DNA of 64,000 nt from Rehmannia glutinosa (Eukaryota > Streptophyta > Magnoliopsida > Lamiales > Orobanchaceae). Positions 54,148 through 64,000 of the stretch are shown piece by piece. Location of the stretch: NCBI GenBank assembly GCA_016081115.2, contig CM071934.1, positions 62,357,267 through 62,421,266 on the forward strand. The letters run 5' to 3'. Position 1 is the stretch's first letter; every line of letters starts with the position of its first letter. The notes under the pieces were generated by a model. The model worked only from the letters and a program-made list of their open reading frames with translations, was not told the origin of the DNA and ran no database searches. The translations under genes were made by a program, and so were the position numbers.

Positions 54148-54499
54148 CGTGCCATTGGAATATAATTTTTAATATCTTAGATTAAGGAACATAAATGATT
54201 ATAATTTAATTAATTTATTAACAATAAGGGTAAAAGGAATCTTTATTCATTTGATTGTATCCAAATTACAACCATTCACGAAAAATAAGCAACCCAAAAC
54301 ATATTTAGATAAAGTTATTAATCAAGAAATAAAAATAAAAATTCTTAAAATATGAGATCAATTGAGAAGCATGTTTTTTATCATAAATTTAGCAAACAAA
54401 ATTCCATTTCTTCCTTCTTCGTTCTTCTGGTTCGTCTTCGCAGTTAAAACAAATACAATAAAAAATAATATATGTAAAATGAAACCAAAATAAAATTAT

Positions 54500-54805
54500 C
54501 ATACTATATATGTAGCAACATTACATAAAACATGTAGTGATATCTTTCTAATTAAGCAGTAACATCACATAAAATATGCAATGACCCAATACTATGTATG
54601 CAACAATATTGCATTACATGCATTGATATCCTTCTAATTAAGCATCAACATTACATATAGCATTCATTGATACTATACATGAAACAACATTACATAAAAC
54701 ATGCATTGATATCCTTTTAATTAAGCAGCAAAATTACATGAAACATGTAATGATCCAAAACTATATACATCTCAATATTACATAAAACATGTAGTAATAT
54801 ATATA
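54500..54805. repeat. Minisatellite, three to four units of about 81-86 bp
   Basis: TGATATCTTTCTAATTAAGC near 54539, TGATATCCTTCTAATTAAGC near 54625 and TGATATCCTTTTAATTAAGC near 54706 mark the units, each with AACATTACATAAAACATG blocks. No coding potential. Confidence 0.8.
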
Positions 54806-55074
54806 ATAAAGGAGAACATACCTTCAAGAATAGATACTCCAGGTTTGATTCTTCAATCGTAAGAACTTGAATATGAGTAAAATAATAAATATTGGAAAAA
54901 CTCAATTTTGTCTCCAATAAAAATAAATCTCAAACTGGTATTATTATAATTTACGAACTTCTTATTTTTTTATTATAATTAGCTCGAAATAATCTCTATA
55001 ATTTACATATTAATTTTATGTCATGCCACTCCAGTTAATTAGGAGATAACATGCCACCGTATATATACTTGTAG

Positions 55075-57551
55075 GAAGCAATGGTATTACAGCATATGGA
55101 GGATTTTTCCAAGTATGCAAGCCCAAGAAAGGTGAGAAAGTTTTTGTTTTTGCTGCTTCTGGATCTGTTGGAATTTTGGTGGGGCAGTATGCCAAGTTGT
55201 CTGATGACATTAAATATGAATCTCGGAATTTTGTAAAGCTGATCGCGAGAATATAAAGGAAAACCAAAGAAAAGGCCCTATTTATTAAATTAAAATATAA
55301 TGCCTTATTTGTCATTTCATTTTTAATTAAATTTTAAATTAAGAAGTTTCTAAAAATAGAAAACTTCCAAAAGAAGTAAACCATTTCTCTCTCCCTCTCA
55401 GCTTTTCCGGCAAGACCCATACCGCCGCCGGCCACCGACCTTCGGCGGTGGAAATCAATAAATTATATACCGCTGAACTCGTCTCGTCACCCTTGTTCCA
55501 AATCCGTTGTCAGATTTTCGATACGATGCTCCGATCGCCGTCAATTTGCGGTAAAAGTTCAAATTTCGAAATCTTTGACTTCAGATCTACGGAGATCCAA
55601 CCGTTGGATTTTCACAAACCTTACAGTTTTAGAAAGCCCATTAATGACGTTTCTAACGCCACCTTCCACGCTAAGAATATCTGGATCATTGAAAATGGCC
55701 GACGAAGGTTCTGCAAATTCTGTCACGAACCCGCGCGACCCGCCACCTTTGACCGTCGATTCCCGGCGATCCACCTGTCCAAAATTAATGGGTAAGGTAT
55801 TGTTTTGTTCGTATTTTTATAGGCTTCAAAACCCCCCAACCAATTTCATGATCATAGTTCATTTTCGCTGAGAATCGGAGTTTGAAGTTTAACATATTTT
55901 CCATTCATTTTATTTCTTTTTCGTCACTACCACCACCATCTTTCTCGTTTCTCCTCTCGGTCTCTCCGTTTGTCGCTGCCACCATTAGGAGGGGAAGGTA
56001 TGTTGGGTGTTGGTGTGACAAGGCAACGACGGCGTGGTAGCACGCCGTTGGGGTGTTTGTGCGTGAGTTGCTGTGTATGCTTATTTTCCGGCCGGTTGTG
56101 GCCGGAAATGGTACGGGGTGGGGCTGAATAAGTCTCCAGCGGCGAGAGGAGCCAACTAGAGGTGATATCGGAGGTTGTAGGTGGCGGCAACAGACTGCAG
56201 GGATGAGTTGGGTTGGAGACTGAAAAATGAGGGGAGGCTAAACAGAATTTGAATAAGTTTTGGGCTTAGTTGTAATTTCTAAAAACTTCATTTCAACCCT
56301 CTATGGTTTCAATTTAGTCCACCCAAATTAACTCTTAGGATATAACAAATTGACCCCAATCAGCTTACACAAAATTCCAGATCAGCCCCAACAATTTTAA
56401 ACCAATTTTCGAAAATTACAAAAATGCCCCCAAGTTTTTAATTTAAAATCAAGTCCTAACTTTTCGTTTTAAACACGAAAGGGGCCAAACGAACTCCGAT
56501 TGAGCCCAAATTCAAACCATACCCTCATCACACCCTCCTCATATGTAAGGTTATCTAAAATTCCAATATTATCCTTCCATCACCTAAATTCAATAAGCGA
56601 GTTCCAAATGCGCATTAATTGTTTCAGCTCATAATTTCTTCAATTCACATCCAAATACCCCCAAATTTTAGGGATATCTTTTCCTAGCATATTTAAGTTA
56701 TGATAAAATGTTATATTTCCATTTTGGGCTCTAAGATATATTATGCTATTTTTATGTAGGAATCGAGATCACGATAATTAGGATCGCATCATGCACTATC
56801 ATGCACGTCATTAAGGTGGGGTTACTTTTACACTTAACCGTGTACTATTGCTATTCAATGCAAGTTATTGTTTTTAATTAATCATGATTAGTATGTTTTG
56901 CATGAATCCCATGTTGCGGTTGTAACCGTACATGTTACATATTTATGTGTTGTGGTGACGATCACTTCACATTTGAGCTCGTACATATTACAAAGTTACG
57001 GCTTGTCCATTACAAATGCCACGTATGATGCACCTATGCTATTTGTAATTAATTACGCAATTAAGTGTAAGTTCGAGTGTAGTGCAAAACACTCACCCCA
57101 CTATTTAACATTTTTGAGCAAAGTATATCTTTACTGGCTCCACTATTTCTTAATAATTCCAAGATCCCCATTTTCTTTTATTGATGATGTAAGAAGTTAA
57201 TTTTTATGTTTAAATTAAATATGGGCTTATTTATATTTTGTAAAAGTAATTTGTCGAGTTGTGGGTCGAAACTTGTGTTCAAAACTATTTCCGCCGCTTA
57301 TTTATAATAAAGTTGCGTCCGTGAGCGTGGAGTTTATGTGAATTACTAGTTGTTGGTATTAAGATCTTAAAGGAGTATTAAATGTCGATTTGGAGAAACT
57401 TGATTCCTATTTTGTTTTAAAAGAAAAATAATTTGGATTTCAACTCGTAAATTTTCTAAAATAGTAACGCCTAAAAGAAAAATATCTTCCAAATATATTT
57501 TCAAATCGGGGCGTTACATGTCTGGATGTTATGTTGTTGGCTGCGCAGGAA
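55075..57551 (+). pseudogene. NADP-dependent alkenal double-bond reductase, single exon fragment
   Basis: The exon follows a CTTGTAG acceptor at 55074. It encodes NGITAYGGFFQVCKPKKGEK and then VFVFAASGSVGILVGQYAKL. After the inserted LTR it continues SGCYVVGCAGTKEN to a GTAAAT donor at about 57552. These are the cofactor-binding Rossmann motifs (AASGxVG) of plant 2-alkenal reductases in the medium-chain dehydrogenase/reductase family. Reading frame and splice sites are intact apart from the insertion. No other exons of the gene are visible on either side, so this is a displaced or decayed fragment. Confidence 0.85.
55202..57518 (+). mobile_element. Solo LTR inserted in the reductase exon
   Basis: 2317 bp running from TGATGACATT to AATCGGGGCGTTACA, flanked by TGTC at 55198-55201 and 57519-57522 (a fifth base differs). 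The CGGGGCGTTACA end resembles the CGGGCGTGACA end of Gypsy-B, so a gypsy origin is likely. There is no internal domain, primer site or second LTR, hence a solo LTR. Orientation is inferred from that similarity. Frames inside (for example 55448-55795) are not recognised. Confidence 0.72.
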
Positions 57552-58097
57552 CCAAAGAAAATGTAAATATATATGCCTTATTTGTCTTTCTTTTTAATTA
57601 AATTTATTAGTAATGGCATTCACTTATAGTTAGTATTAATTACAAAAACTACTCTCAAGATCTAATCTAATTACAAAAAAAAAAAAAAACCCAAGTTATC
57701 TTTTAAAATTATAAATATCTCATGAATATTCTGTTTCTCTTGTACAAATTGCATGCTCGAGAAGGGGGTATTTGTAATGCTATAATGGTTTTTTTTATGT
57801 AATTTACCAAATTTGTAATGCTATAATGGTTTTTTTTTATGTAATTTACCAAATAACTAAAATTTTCATAATTAGGCTAAAATTCTAATTTTCAGGTGTA
57901 CTTTTTGTAATGATGTTTCATATACAACTATACTCAGGCGATGACTATAGTACCCTTTCCCTTAAATCAGTGTTAATTGCTCAATAGCTACAATTAGTCA
58001 CTCCTTATATCATTCCTTCAATTTCTTAGCTACTTCTAGTAGTCTATATAACAATTCGAGCCAGCCTATGACTAGTTGACTAGTCACTAGAGTACAC
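57552..58097. other. Intron-like AT-rich stretch, no gene
   Basis: It follows the reductase donor site. It contains a 41-bp tandem duplication (TTTGTAATGCTATAATGG units at 57771 and 57812). No further reductase exon is seen. Confidence 0.55.
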
Positions 58098-58275
58098 TAA
58101 GTGTGCATTTGGATGGAGGGATTTGGGATGAGGATTTGAAATCTTAGCTAAATTCACACCCTTATTTGGCTTATAAACCCAAATCGGTGGATTTCAAATT
58201 CATCTTTAAGTTTTAGTTCATTTCAAAGGATTTTAAATTCCTCCCAAAACCTAGTCATTTCAAATTTGTTTTTTT

Positions 58276-58427
58276 TTTTTTATGCACACTTGTATACTCA
58301 CACACACACACTACACACACTTACACTCGCACACATTTACACACACACTTACATATATTTACACACACATACACACACCGCACACATTTACACACATTGC
58401 ATACATTCACACACACTACATATATAC
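58276..58427. repeat. CA-rich microsatellite tract, left half
   Basis: Imperfect CACACA and CACACATTTA runs. The right half continues at 59471-59570 beyond the inserted hAT element. Confidence 0.8.
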
Positions 58428-59470
58428 TAGGGTGTGCAGTGAGACAGACGATTTGGAGATCTTAAAATCTCCGAACCATCCGAGTTCGAGATTCTCGAAA
58501 TAAATCTTAAGCAAGAACCATAAAAAGAAATCTCTATTCATCGAAAGTTCGGGATAGTTTGAGACGAGATTTGGTTCTAATGGGATGAGACGATACGGTT
58601 CGGTTCGGGATGGAGATTCGGAGATTAGCCATGAAAAAAACATACAAATTTGGAAAAAAAAGAAAAAAGAAAATCAATATAAAATCACCAAACGGATATA
58701 CTTCTAGAGTTTTAGTCTCTTTTTAGCGTAGTCTCAAAATAAAAACTAAAACTATAATAGGTAACACAATCCAAAATTCTATACTGAATAACCTCTATAA
58801 TACGATAATAGTCTATTATTTGGGATCTATTGACATAGAACATATATAATTAACTGATAATTTTTATAAATTAACATGAAATAAAAACTTGTATAAATTT
58901 ATAATCTCAATGTCTCATACTTAACAACTTAACATAATTAATAAAATAATATTTATAAATTATGTGATGTGGTAAAAAAATTAAAATATGATCTTTTTTT
59001 ATATTGTTATAATATGGTACTATTACTTGTTTCTCTTTTAAGTGCAATTTACTAATCATTTAACTAATTTTAATTTCAAATTATTTACTCTATTATTAAT
59101 ATCAAAGTTTTTTAAATTCATAATAGTTGCAGAATTATGGTTTTTTCAGAAATATGCTTTATATTCAATTTAATTTTAAATAGTTTGTAATTAATTCAAA
59201 ATCAAAATAAAAACAACATAGAAGTAATGTAAATGTATTTATATAAAATCTTTAAAATTGGTTCTAACCCGGGTCCTCAATTCAGAGTGGTTCGATATGG
59301 TTGATGCGGTTCTCGGAATGTGTATTTGAAAAGTATCGAACCGTATCATAAATATTTTGGTACATTATGGTTCGGGAAAGTCAAAAAGTCAACGGATATT
59401 TTTGGTTCGGAGATCTTTCACCAGGATATCCGTTCGGATTTGGTAATCTCCAAGTCGTGGCACAACCCTA
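58428..59470. mobile_element. Non-autonomous hAT element within the CA tract
   Basis: The left end is TAGGGTGTGCAG; the right end, reverse complemented, is TAGGGTTGTGCCA. The 8-bp flanks ATATATAC (58420-58427) and ATACATAC (59471-59478) match at seven positions. Subterminal TTGGAGAT and TCGGTTCGG-type motifs recur near both ends. No transposase frame is seen. Confidence 0.75.
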
Positions 59471-60180
59471 ATACATACACTCGCACTCATTTACACACAC
59501 ACATACACCGAACACACTCACAATCTCTCTCACAAATTCACACGTACTATCCCCACACACACATATTCACAATTAATAAAGTTATATATTTCATATTTTT
59601 ATTAGTGTATAAAATTATAATTAATTATAATATAATAAGATTTATTTTTTATTTTTATTTATTAAATGTCAATTAAAAAAATGAATAGAGCTTTTAAATT
59701 TTTTGTCAAGATTTTACGATGTATTTGAAATTCCTACACAAATCCATATCATCCAAACAATACATGGATTTCAAATTTAAGGTATTTGAAATCCATTCAT
59801 TTTCAAATATATAGGATTTGAAATTTCTCCATCCAAATGCACCCTAAGGGTATAGTGAATCAATATATGGTGTAAAATTCTATGTAATTCTTTTTATATA
59901 TAGTTTTATGAGTAAAAAAAATATTTTCATTAATTTTTTTTAATAAAAATCAAAATTATATATAAAAGAAAAGAAAAATCCTGGTCATAAGCCGACCAGG
60001 TAGCGCAATGTTTGAGGCCTCGTTAAAAACCTACCAAGGTAAACCCACCCTTGTGGAAGAAACCATTAGTAGGAAAAGAGTACCCCAGCGAGAGAAGAGA
60101 AAGCCATACAACCAAAATAAAAGCTCATAACACAACACTAGCTAACAAATCTATATCGTTGCGCGTGACGATCGACATAG

Positions 60181-61461
60181 TCATCCGTGAGCAACGAGAT
60201 GATATCCTTTGGTGGGGCATCCCACCAAACAGTCACATGTGAATTTGCTTAGATGATCCGCCACACGATTACCTTCTCGATAGATGTGAGAAACCACGAA
60301 ATTCATCCGGGAAAGAAGAAAGAGAGTAAAACGCCATCGACTAGCGATTTGCCTCGGGGATGGAGCCAATCCGAGATCAAAGAAGGTCCACCACATACAT
60401 AGAGTCCGATTCGACCAAATATTAGTCCCACTTGTGAAAAGCATAGGAAATTGCGGTCATGGTAGCAACAAGTTCACTCGAATGCAAAGCCCGTTCCACA
60501 CTGCTCCACAAAACACCCCCGAAAAAACCCACGGTAGGTACGGTAAACCCCCGCCACCGTGATATGTCCTGGAGCCCCGATTGCACAACCATCTATTAAT
60601 CTTAATCCAGCCAGGAAGAGGAAGAGACAAAGGCATCGGGATAATACGAGGAACTTTGGGAGGGCGACCCTAACCTTTAGCTGGTGAAGCCGAAGTAAAT
60701 CCTCCTGAGTGTTCTGCATGCACCCTGTATCCAACGAAGCAGACTCCATGATCATGGCTCTCAAATGAACCAACGCTGCGTCCGTAGTCCAATGCTTGTC
60801 ATTAAAAATCACGTCGTTTCGATATGCGGATAAGCCAAATGCAAGAAACCGTCGCCACCCTCCAAAGAAAAACAAACTGTTTCATCGAAATGAAATTCCT
60901 TCAAGTGAACCGAAATTTATTGAAGCTATAGGCGTTTGAAAAGTCACAACAAAAGAATTCGCAATCCGGTCCCATAGAGCTCCCGCAAAACGACAAGAAA
61001 CAAAGATGTGGTCAATCGATTCCGAGTAATGAGTAAATGAGGCGCAAGTAGTAGGACCAATAAATACTTTCGGGCGGCGAACATCCATGACCGCTAGACG
61101 CCCGTATCTGACCCGCCTGGACCACAATCATGCGCCTCTCGGGATGTTGGGAGACCAGATCCAGGATCCCCATTTGTGATAGGAAAATAAAGCCGTAGAA
61201 ATGCATATGCAATTTTAGATGAAACCGTCCCATCTATAGAGTGCGTCCACACTCTCTTATCCAAAGAATCCAGAGCAATCGGGCAACGAACAATATCTCG
61301 AACAATGTCCAAGTAAGCCTCCACAAATGACATAGTAAGATGCCATGTATTATCAAAAAAGTAGTCCGAGATAGGATTAGAAAGTTAGCCCGAAATTTTG
61401 CGATCCCAATCCGATCTGCAATGGTGTACCCAAACCAGTTATCCATCCAGAAGTTAATCAA
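60181..61461 (-). pseudogene. L1-III zinc-binding linker and RNase H
   Basis: 61012-61461 covers the post-RT linker (MDNWFGYTIADRIGIAKF and MSFVEAYLDIVRDIVRCPIA). 60882-61127 has the zf-RVT-like HYSESIDHIFVSCRFAGALW. RNase H begins near 60640 (DGCAIGAPGHITVAGVYRTY, having lost the NT of NTDG to a small deletion) and ends at 60181-60444 with SRMNFVVSHIYREGNRVADH. Several frameshifts are present. Confidence 0.85.
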
Positions 61462-61596
61462 AGAGTGGGCCCCAGGAACCCATCTCGAATCAGTCTGGCA
61501 ATCCTCTACAGTGGACGCAAACCCGCCCAGATGGATAAAGGCAAGAATGAGCGTCTAATAGACCCATTACCCATCAAAAAACATCTACGAAAAGTA

Positions 61597-62134
61597 TCAA
61601 AGACTACTGAATCCGAAGTGAGAAGTTTCTAGCCCATCTTCATAAGAAACGCCTAGGTTTGCTAAGATGATGGATCTTACGCCCAACCCCTCGCTCTTAG
61701 GAGTGCAACAACGCGTCCAATTAACCACCACAGAACCCTTTTGATTAATGTCGCCAGTACAAATAAAATTACACATAGCCTTTTCCAACTGTTTAAGCAA
61801 CGTGATAGGCCATTTGTACATGAGCATACTGTGAACCAAGGAGTGGCAATAATAGAGTTGACCAAATAGACACGACATGCCAAGGAAAGAGAAGAACCTT
61901 TCTAGCATTTAAATTTAACCATAATCTTATCAAACAAAGACCACAACACCTGTTTTGGGGCACCTTTAAATATTGGAAGTCCAAGATAGGTAATAGGAAA
62001 GGATCCGAGTGACAAACCCATGATCGTCTCGAATGCGATTGCCTAATATTTGTGAGACACGGGTTCCAAAAAACACCTTCGATTTGGCAACATTAAAAAC
62101 TCGCCTTGAAAGAGAAAACATTTGCCCGAGAGTA
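61597..62134 (-). pseudogene. L1-III reverse transcriptase, thumb region
   Basis: Frames read SLVHSMLMYKWPITLLKQLE, KAMCNFICTGDINQKGSVVV and, further upstream, KVFFGTRVSQILGNRI. The IWTGD block has W changed to C here. Frames alternate, so small indels are present. Confidence 0.82.
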
Positions 62135-62764
62135 TCAAATATATGACGTGCTTTTTTTAGAGGTTGCCGCACAAAGGATAACTATATCATCCGCATATAG
62201 AATAGAGGATGGAAAGACAATATTATGTGGCGCCACGAAGGGCGTGATATTGTGAGATAACACCAATCGAGCAATAAACTTCCCCAAAACTTCTTCAGCA
62301 ATGTAAAAGAGAAGTGGTGAAAGAGGATCACCCTGCCGAACCCCCCTTGTGCAAGCAAAATAACCGACAGGAGAGCCATTAAGAAGAATCGAGATATGGG
62401 CAGAGTTAAAAATGACAGAAATCCACGCCACAAATTTCTTCGAGAAGCCAAATCTGTGCAGCACATATAATAGAAAATCCCAGCTGAGAGTGTCAAAGAC
62501 TTTACGAATATCTATTTTTAGAATCATAATACTGTCACTCTGATTATGAAGAATGTTGAAACCCTCTAACACCAAAGCAATATAATCATGAATGTGACGG
62601 CTCCGGAATAAAACCAAACTGAGTAGGGGACAAAATACGCCTGACAATGTGGCCAAACCTTGTAGCCAAAATCTTAGTGATAATTTGAAGATGAAATTGC
62701 TCATAACAATTGGCCTGAAATTGTCCACAGTATTCACATCTTTGCATTTCGGAATAAGGACCAT
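62135..62764 (-). pseudogene. L1-III reverse transcriptase, palm with YADD
   Basis: A 209-residue open frame holding most of the RT core: MVLIPKCKDVNTVDNFRPIV, ILKIDIRKVFDTLSWDFLLY (first Asp), RGVRQGDPLSPLLFYIAEEV and SSILYADDIVILCAATS (remaining Asp). It is the best preserved RT in the window. The N-terminal fingers are at 62734-62925 in another frame (GFNGSFYQICWDVIS). Confidence 0.92.
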
Positions 62765-63324
62765 AAAGCTGGATTAAGTCCAGCTGGCAGGGAACCAGAT
62801 TGGAAGAAGTGACGCACGGCAGTAGTGCCATCAGTAGAAATAACGTCCCAACAAATTTGATAAAAAGAACCATTGAAACCCTCCGAACCCAGGGGAATTG
62901 TCGAGACCGAGATCAAAAATCGCATCTCGAATCTCTAGCTCCGAAGGTAAAGAAGATAAACAGTCATTCTCCACATCCAACACCACTAGGCTAATGACTT
63001 GATCAATAGAAGAAAAATATGGAATCGGACCAATAGGCGCCGTGAATAAGTCCTCAAAGAATCGAATAATGTGACTACGGATGACAGAGGCGGATCCGGT
63101 GAAATAGTACCATTAATCATCGGACCGTGAATACCGGCCCGAGCGGCTTTAGTCCGACAACAACGGTGAGAAAGTGTTGCGGTCTCCATCAACTAACCAA
63201 GCGGCCGAGATTTGTGTCGAAAGAACTCAGATTGAAGAAGAAGTGCGTGATTAAGAGAACTTGTGGCTTCCGGCTCCCGATCTGCCGCACAATACTATAC
63301 CCGAGAGTCTCAATATCCGATTGA
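62734..63324 (-). pseudogene. L1-III RT fingers and endonuclease-RT linker
   Basis: 62734-62925 carries PLGSEGFNGSFYQICWDVIS and 62986-63192 carries HRCCRTKAARAGIHGPMING, matching 16967-17584 of L1-I. Short deletions shift the frame between the parts. Confidence 0.8.
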
Positions 63325-64000
63325 ATCTGTCTCAACTTCTCTAACTTATCATCCACCCCACGATTAACATCCCCAAAAACCTCTGAATTCCAAGAACGAA
63401 GCACAGGACGCAACCTTTTTAAGTTAATCATCAAGCGAATCAAGGGGTTGGTACCACGCAGATTAGAATCCCAAGAAGCCGCAATAAGCTCTTGAAACCA
63501 GGGTGTTTAGTCCACATACTTTGAAAACGAAAAGGAGATGGACCCTTATGAGCCGTGGTCGCACAAGACAGCAAAAGAGGGTGATGATCCGAGCAAGTAC
63601 GAGGAAGAACAAAAACTTCAGCCCGCTGCCAAAGGTTAGCAAAGCGGGGACAGACTATAACTCGATCGAGCTGAGCTTGAATGAGAGTCTGATGAGGACA
63701 CGTGCTGCACCAAGTAAAGAATTTACCAACAGTGGGAATAGCCATCAACCCTGCATTGTCGTAGAAATCCCGAAAGTCCTGACAAGAAGCCATCGAGGCG
63801 ACCCCCTGACCTATACGCTCATGATTCCCGAGAATGGCATTAAAATCCCCTATCAAAACCAAATCATCACAACCCAGAGCTATAATATCCGACCAAAGCT
63901 GTCTAAGAATCACATGATTACAAATAGCATGAACAAACCCCACACGAAAGATGTAATTATAGAACTGAACCTTAAGGATTATACACTGATCCGAAATAAG
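63189..64000 (-). pseudogene. L1-III AP-type endonuclease, C-terminal two thirds
   Basis: Frame 63440-63943 has VLIGDFNAILGNHERIGQ (Asp, Asn), GKFFTWCSTC, AQLDRVIV and RTCSDHHPLLLSC (Asp, His). 63189-63443 continues the linker (LRSWNSEVFGDVNRGVDDKL). The N-terminal motifs lie beyond 64000. A frame change near 63945 precedes the first Met. Confidence 0.9.

Larger units (their letters stand above)
58101..59844. mobile_element. Harbinger/Tourist-like element
   Basis: The left end is GTGTGCATTTGGATGGAG. The right end, reverse complemented, is GGGTGCATTTGGATGGAG. Flanking TAA occurs at 58098-58100 and 59845-59847, the 3-bp target size of PIF/Harbinger. The subterminal sequences (GGATTTGAAATC-type) are also inverted. 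No transposase is encoded. A CA-rich microsatellite tract lies inside and has been split by a hAT element. Confidence 0.72.
59934..64000 (-). mobile_element. L1-III: plant L1-type LINE, 5' part beyond the right edge
   Basis: The 3' end is at the left with a T run at 59934-59941. The 3' UTR matches L1-I (CATAAGCCGACCAGGTAGCGC, ACCCACCCTTGTGG). RNase H, linker, RT and part of the endonuclease follow in order. Its sequence is much closer to L1-I than to L1-II. ORF1 lies outside the window. Confidence 0.92.

Noticed and set aside
55448..55871. Coding frames inside the solo LTR
   Set aside because: Overlapping frames on both strands with no recognised motif, inside a sequence with LTR boundaries.
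58282..58503. His/Thr-rich frame over the CA tract
   Set aside because: Microsatellite translation only.

Overview
This window reads as nuclear DNA from a flowering plant, most likely a eudicot. It is AT-rich and intron-scale. It contains Ty1/copia and Ty3/gypsy LTR retrotransposons primed by initiator-Met tRNA, plant L1-type LINEs with a C-terminal RNase H, hAT and Harbinger-like DNA elements, a Helitron, an F-box retrocopy and an exon of a plant alkenal reductase. I see no intact host gene. Several protein textures recall Lamiales assemblies, but that is recollection and was not tested.

Layout. 1-3632: 5' part of a minus-strand Ty3/gypsy element (Gypsy-A, CRM-like) with its 5' LTR, which carries a GC-rich palindromic tandem array. 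3840-4698: a plus-strand LINE tail split by a piece of copia LTR. 4828-5124: a small hAT-type MITE. 6032-44480: one large nest. Its shell is a decayed hAT transposon. A complete minus-strand Ty1/copia element (6140-43257, target duplication AACAC) sits inside the hAT. A full-length LINE (L1-I, 14383-20849) splits the copia reverse transcriptase. A plus-strand chromovirus-like gypsy element (Gypsy-B, 26331-42815) splits the copia 5' LTR. Gypsy-B in turn carries a processed F-box retrocopy in its 5' LTR (18-bp target duplication) and a second full-length LINE (L1-II, 31689-38172).

44805-48575 is Gypsy-C, a relative of Gypsy-A with both LTRs but almost no pol. 48650-49340 is a tandem array of about 214 bp period, followed by a 12-bp-stem hairpin. 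49539-52657 is a non-autonomous Helitron. 53491-54147 is a long-terminal-inverted-repeat element containing a tRNA-derived SINE. 55075-57551 is one alkenal reductase exon cut by a 2.3-kb solo LTR. 58101-59844 is a Harbinger-like element, with a 1.04-kb hAT element inside its CA-rich tract. 59934-64000 is a third LINE of the same family (L1-III), running off the right edge.

How the parts relate. The nest gives a relative order of events: hAT, then copia, then L1-I and Gypsy-B, then the F-box retrocopy and L1-II. The LINE family probably supplied the machinery that made the F-box retrocopy (inference). The copia element has an unusually long extra coding region of about 4.8 kb downstream of pol, on the same strand. 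This is the least explained coding content in the window. Nearly every coding region is broken by stops or frameshifts, so most entries are called pseudogenes.
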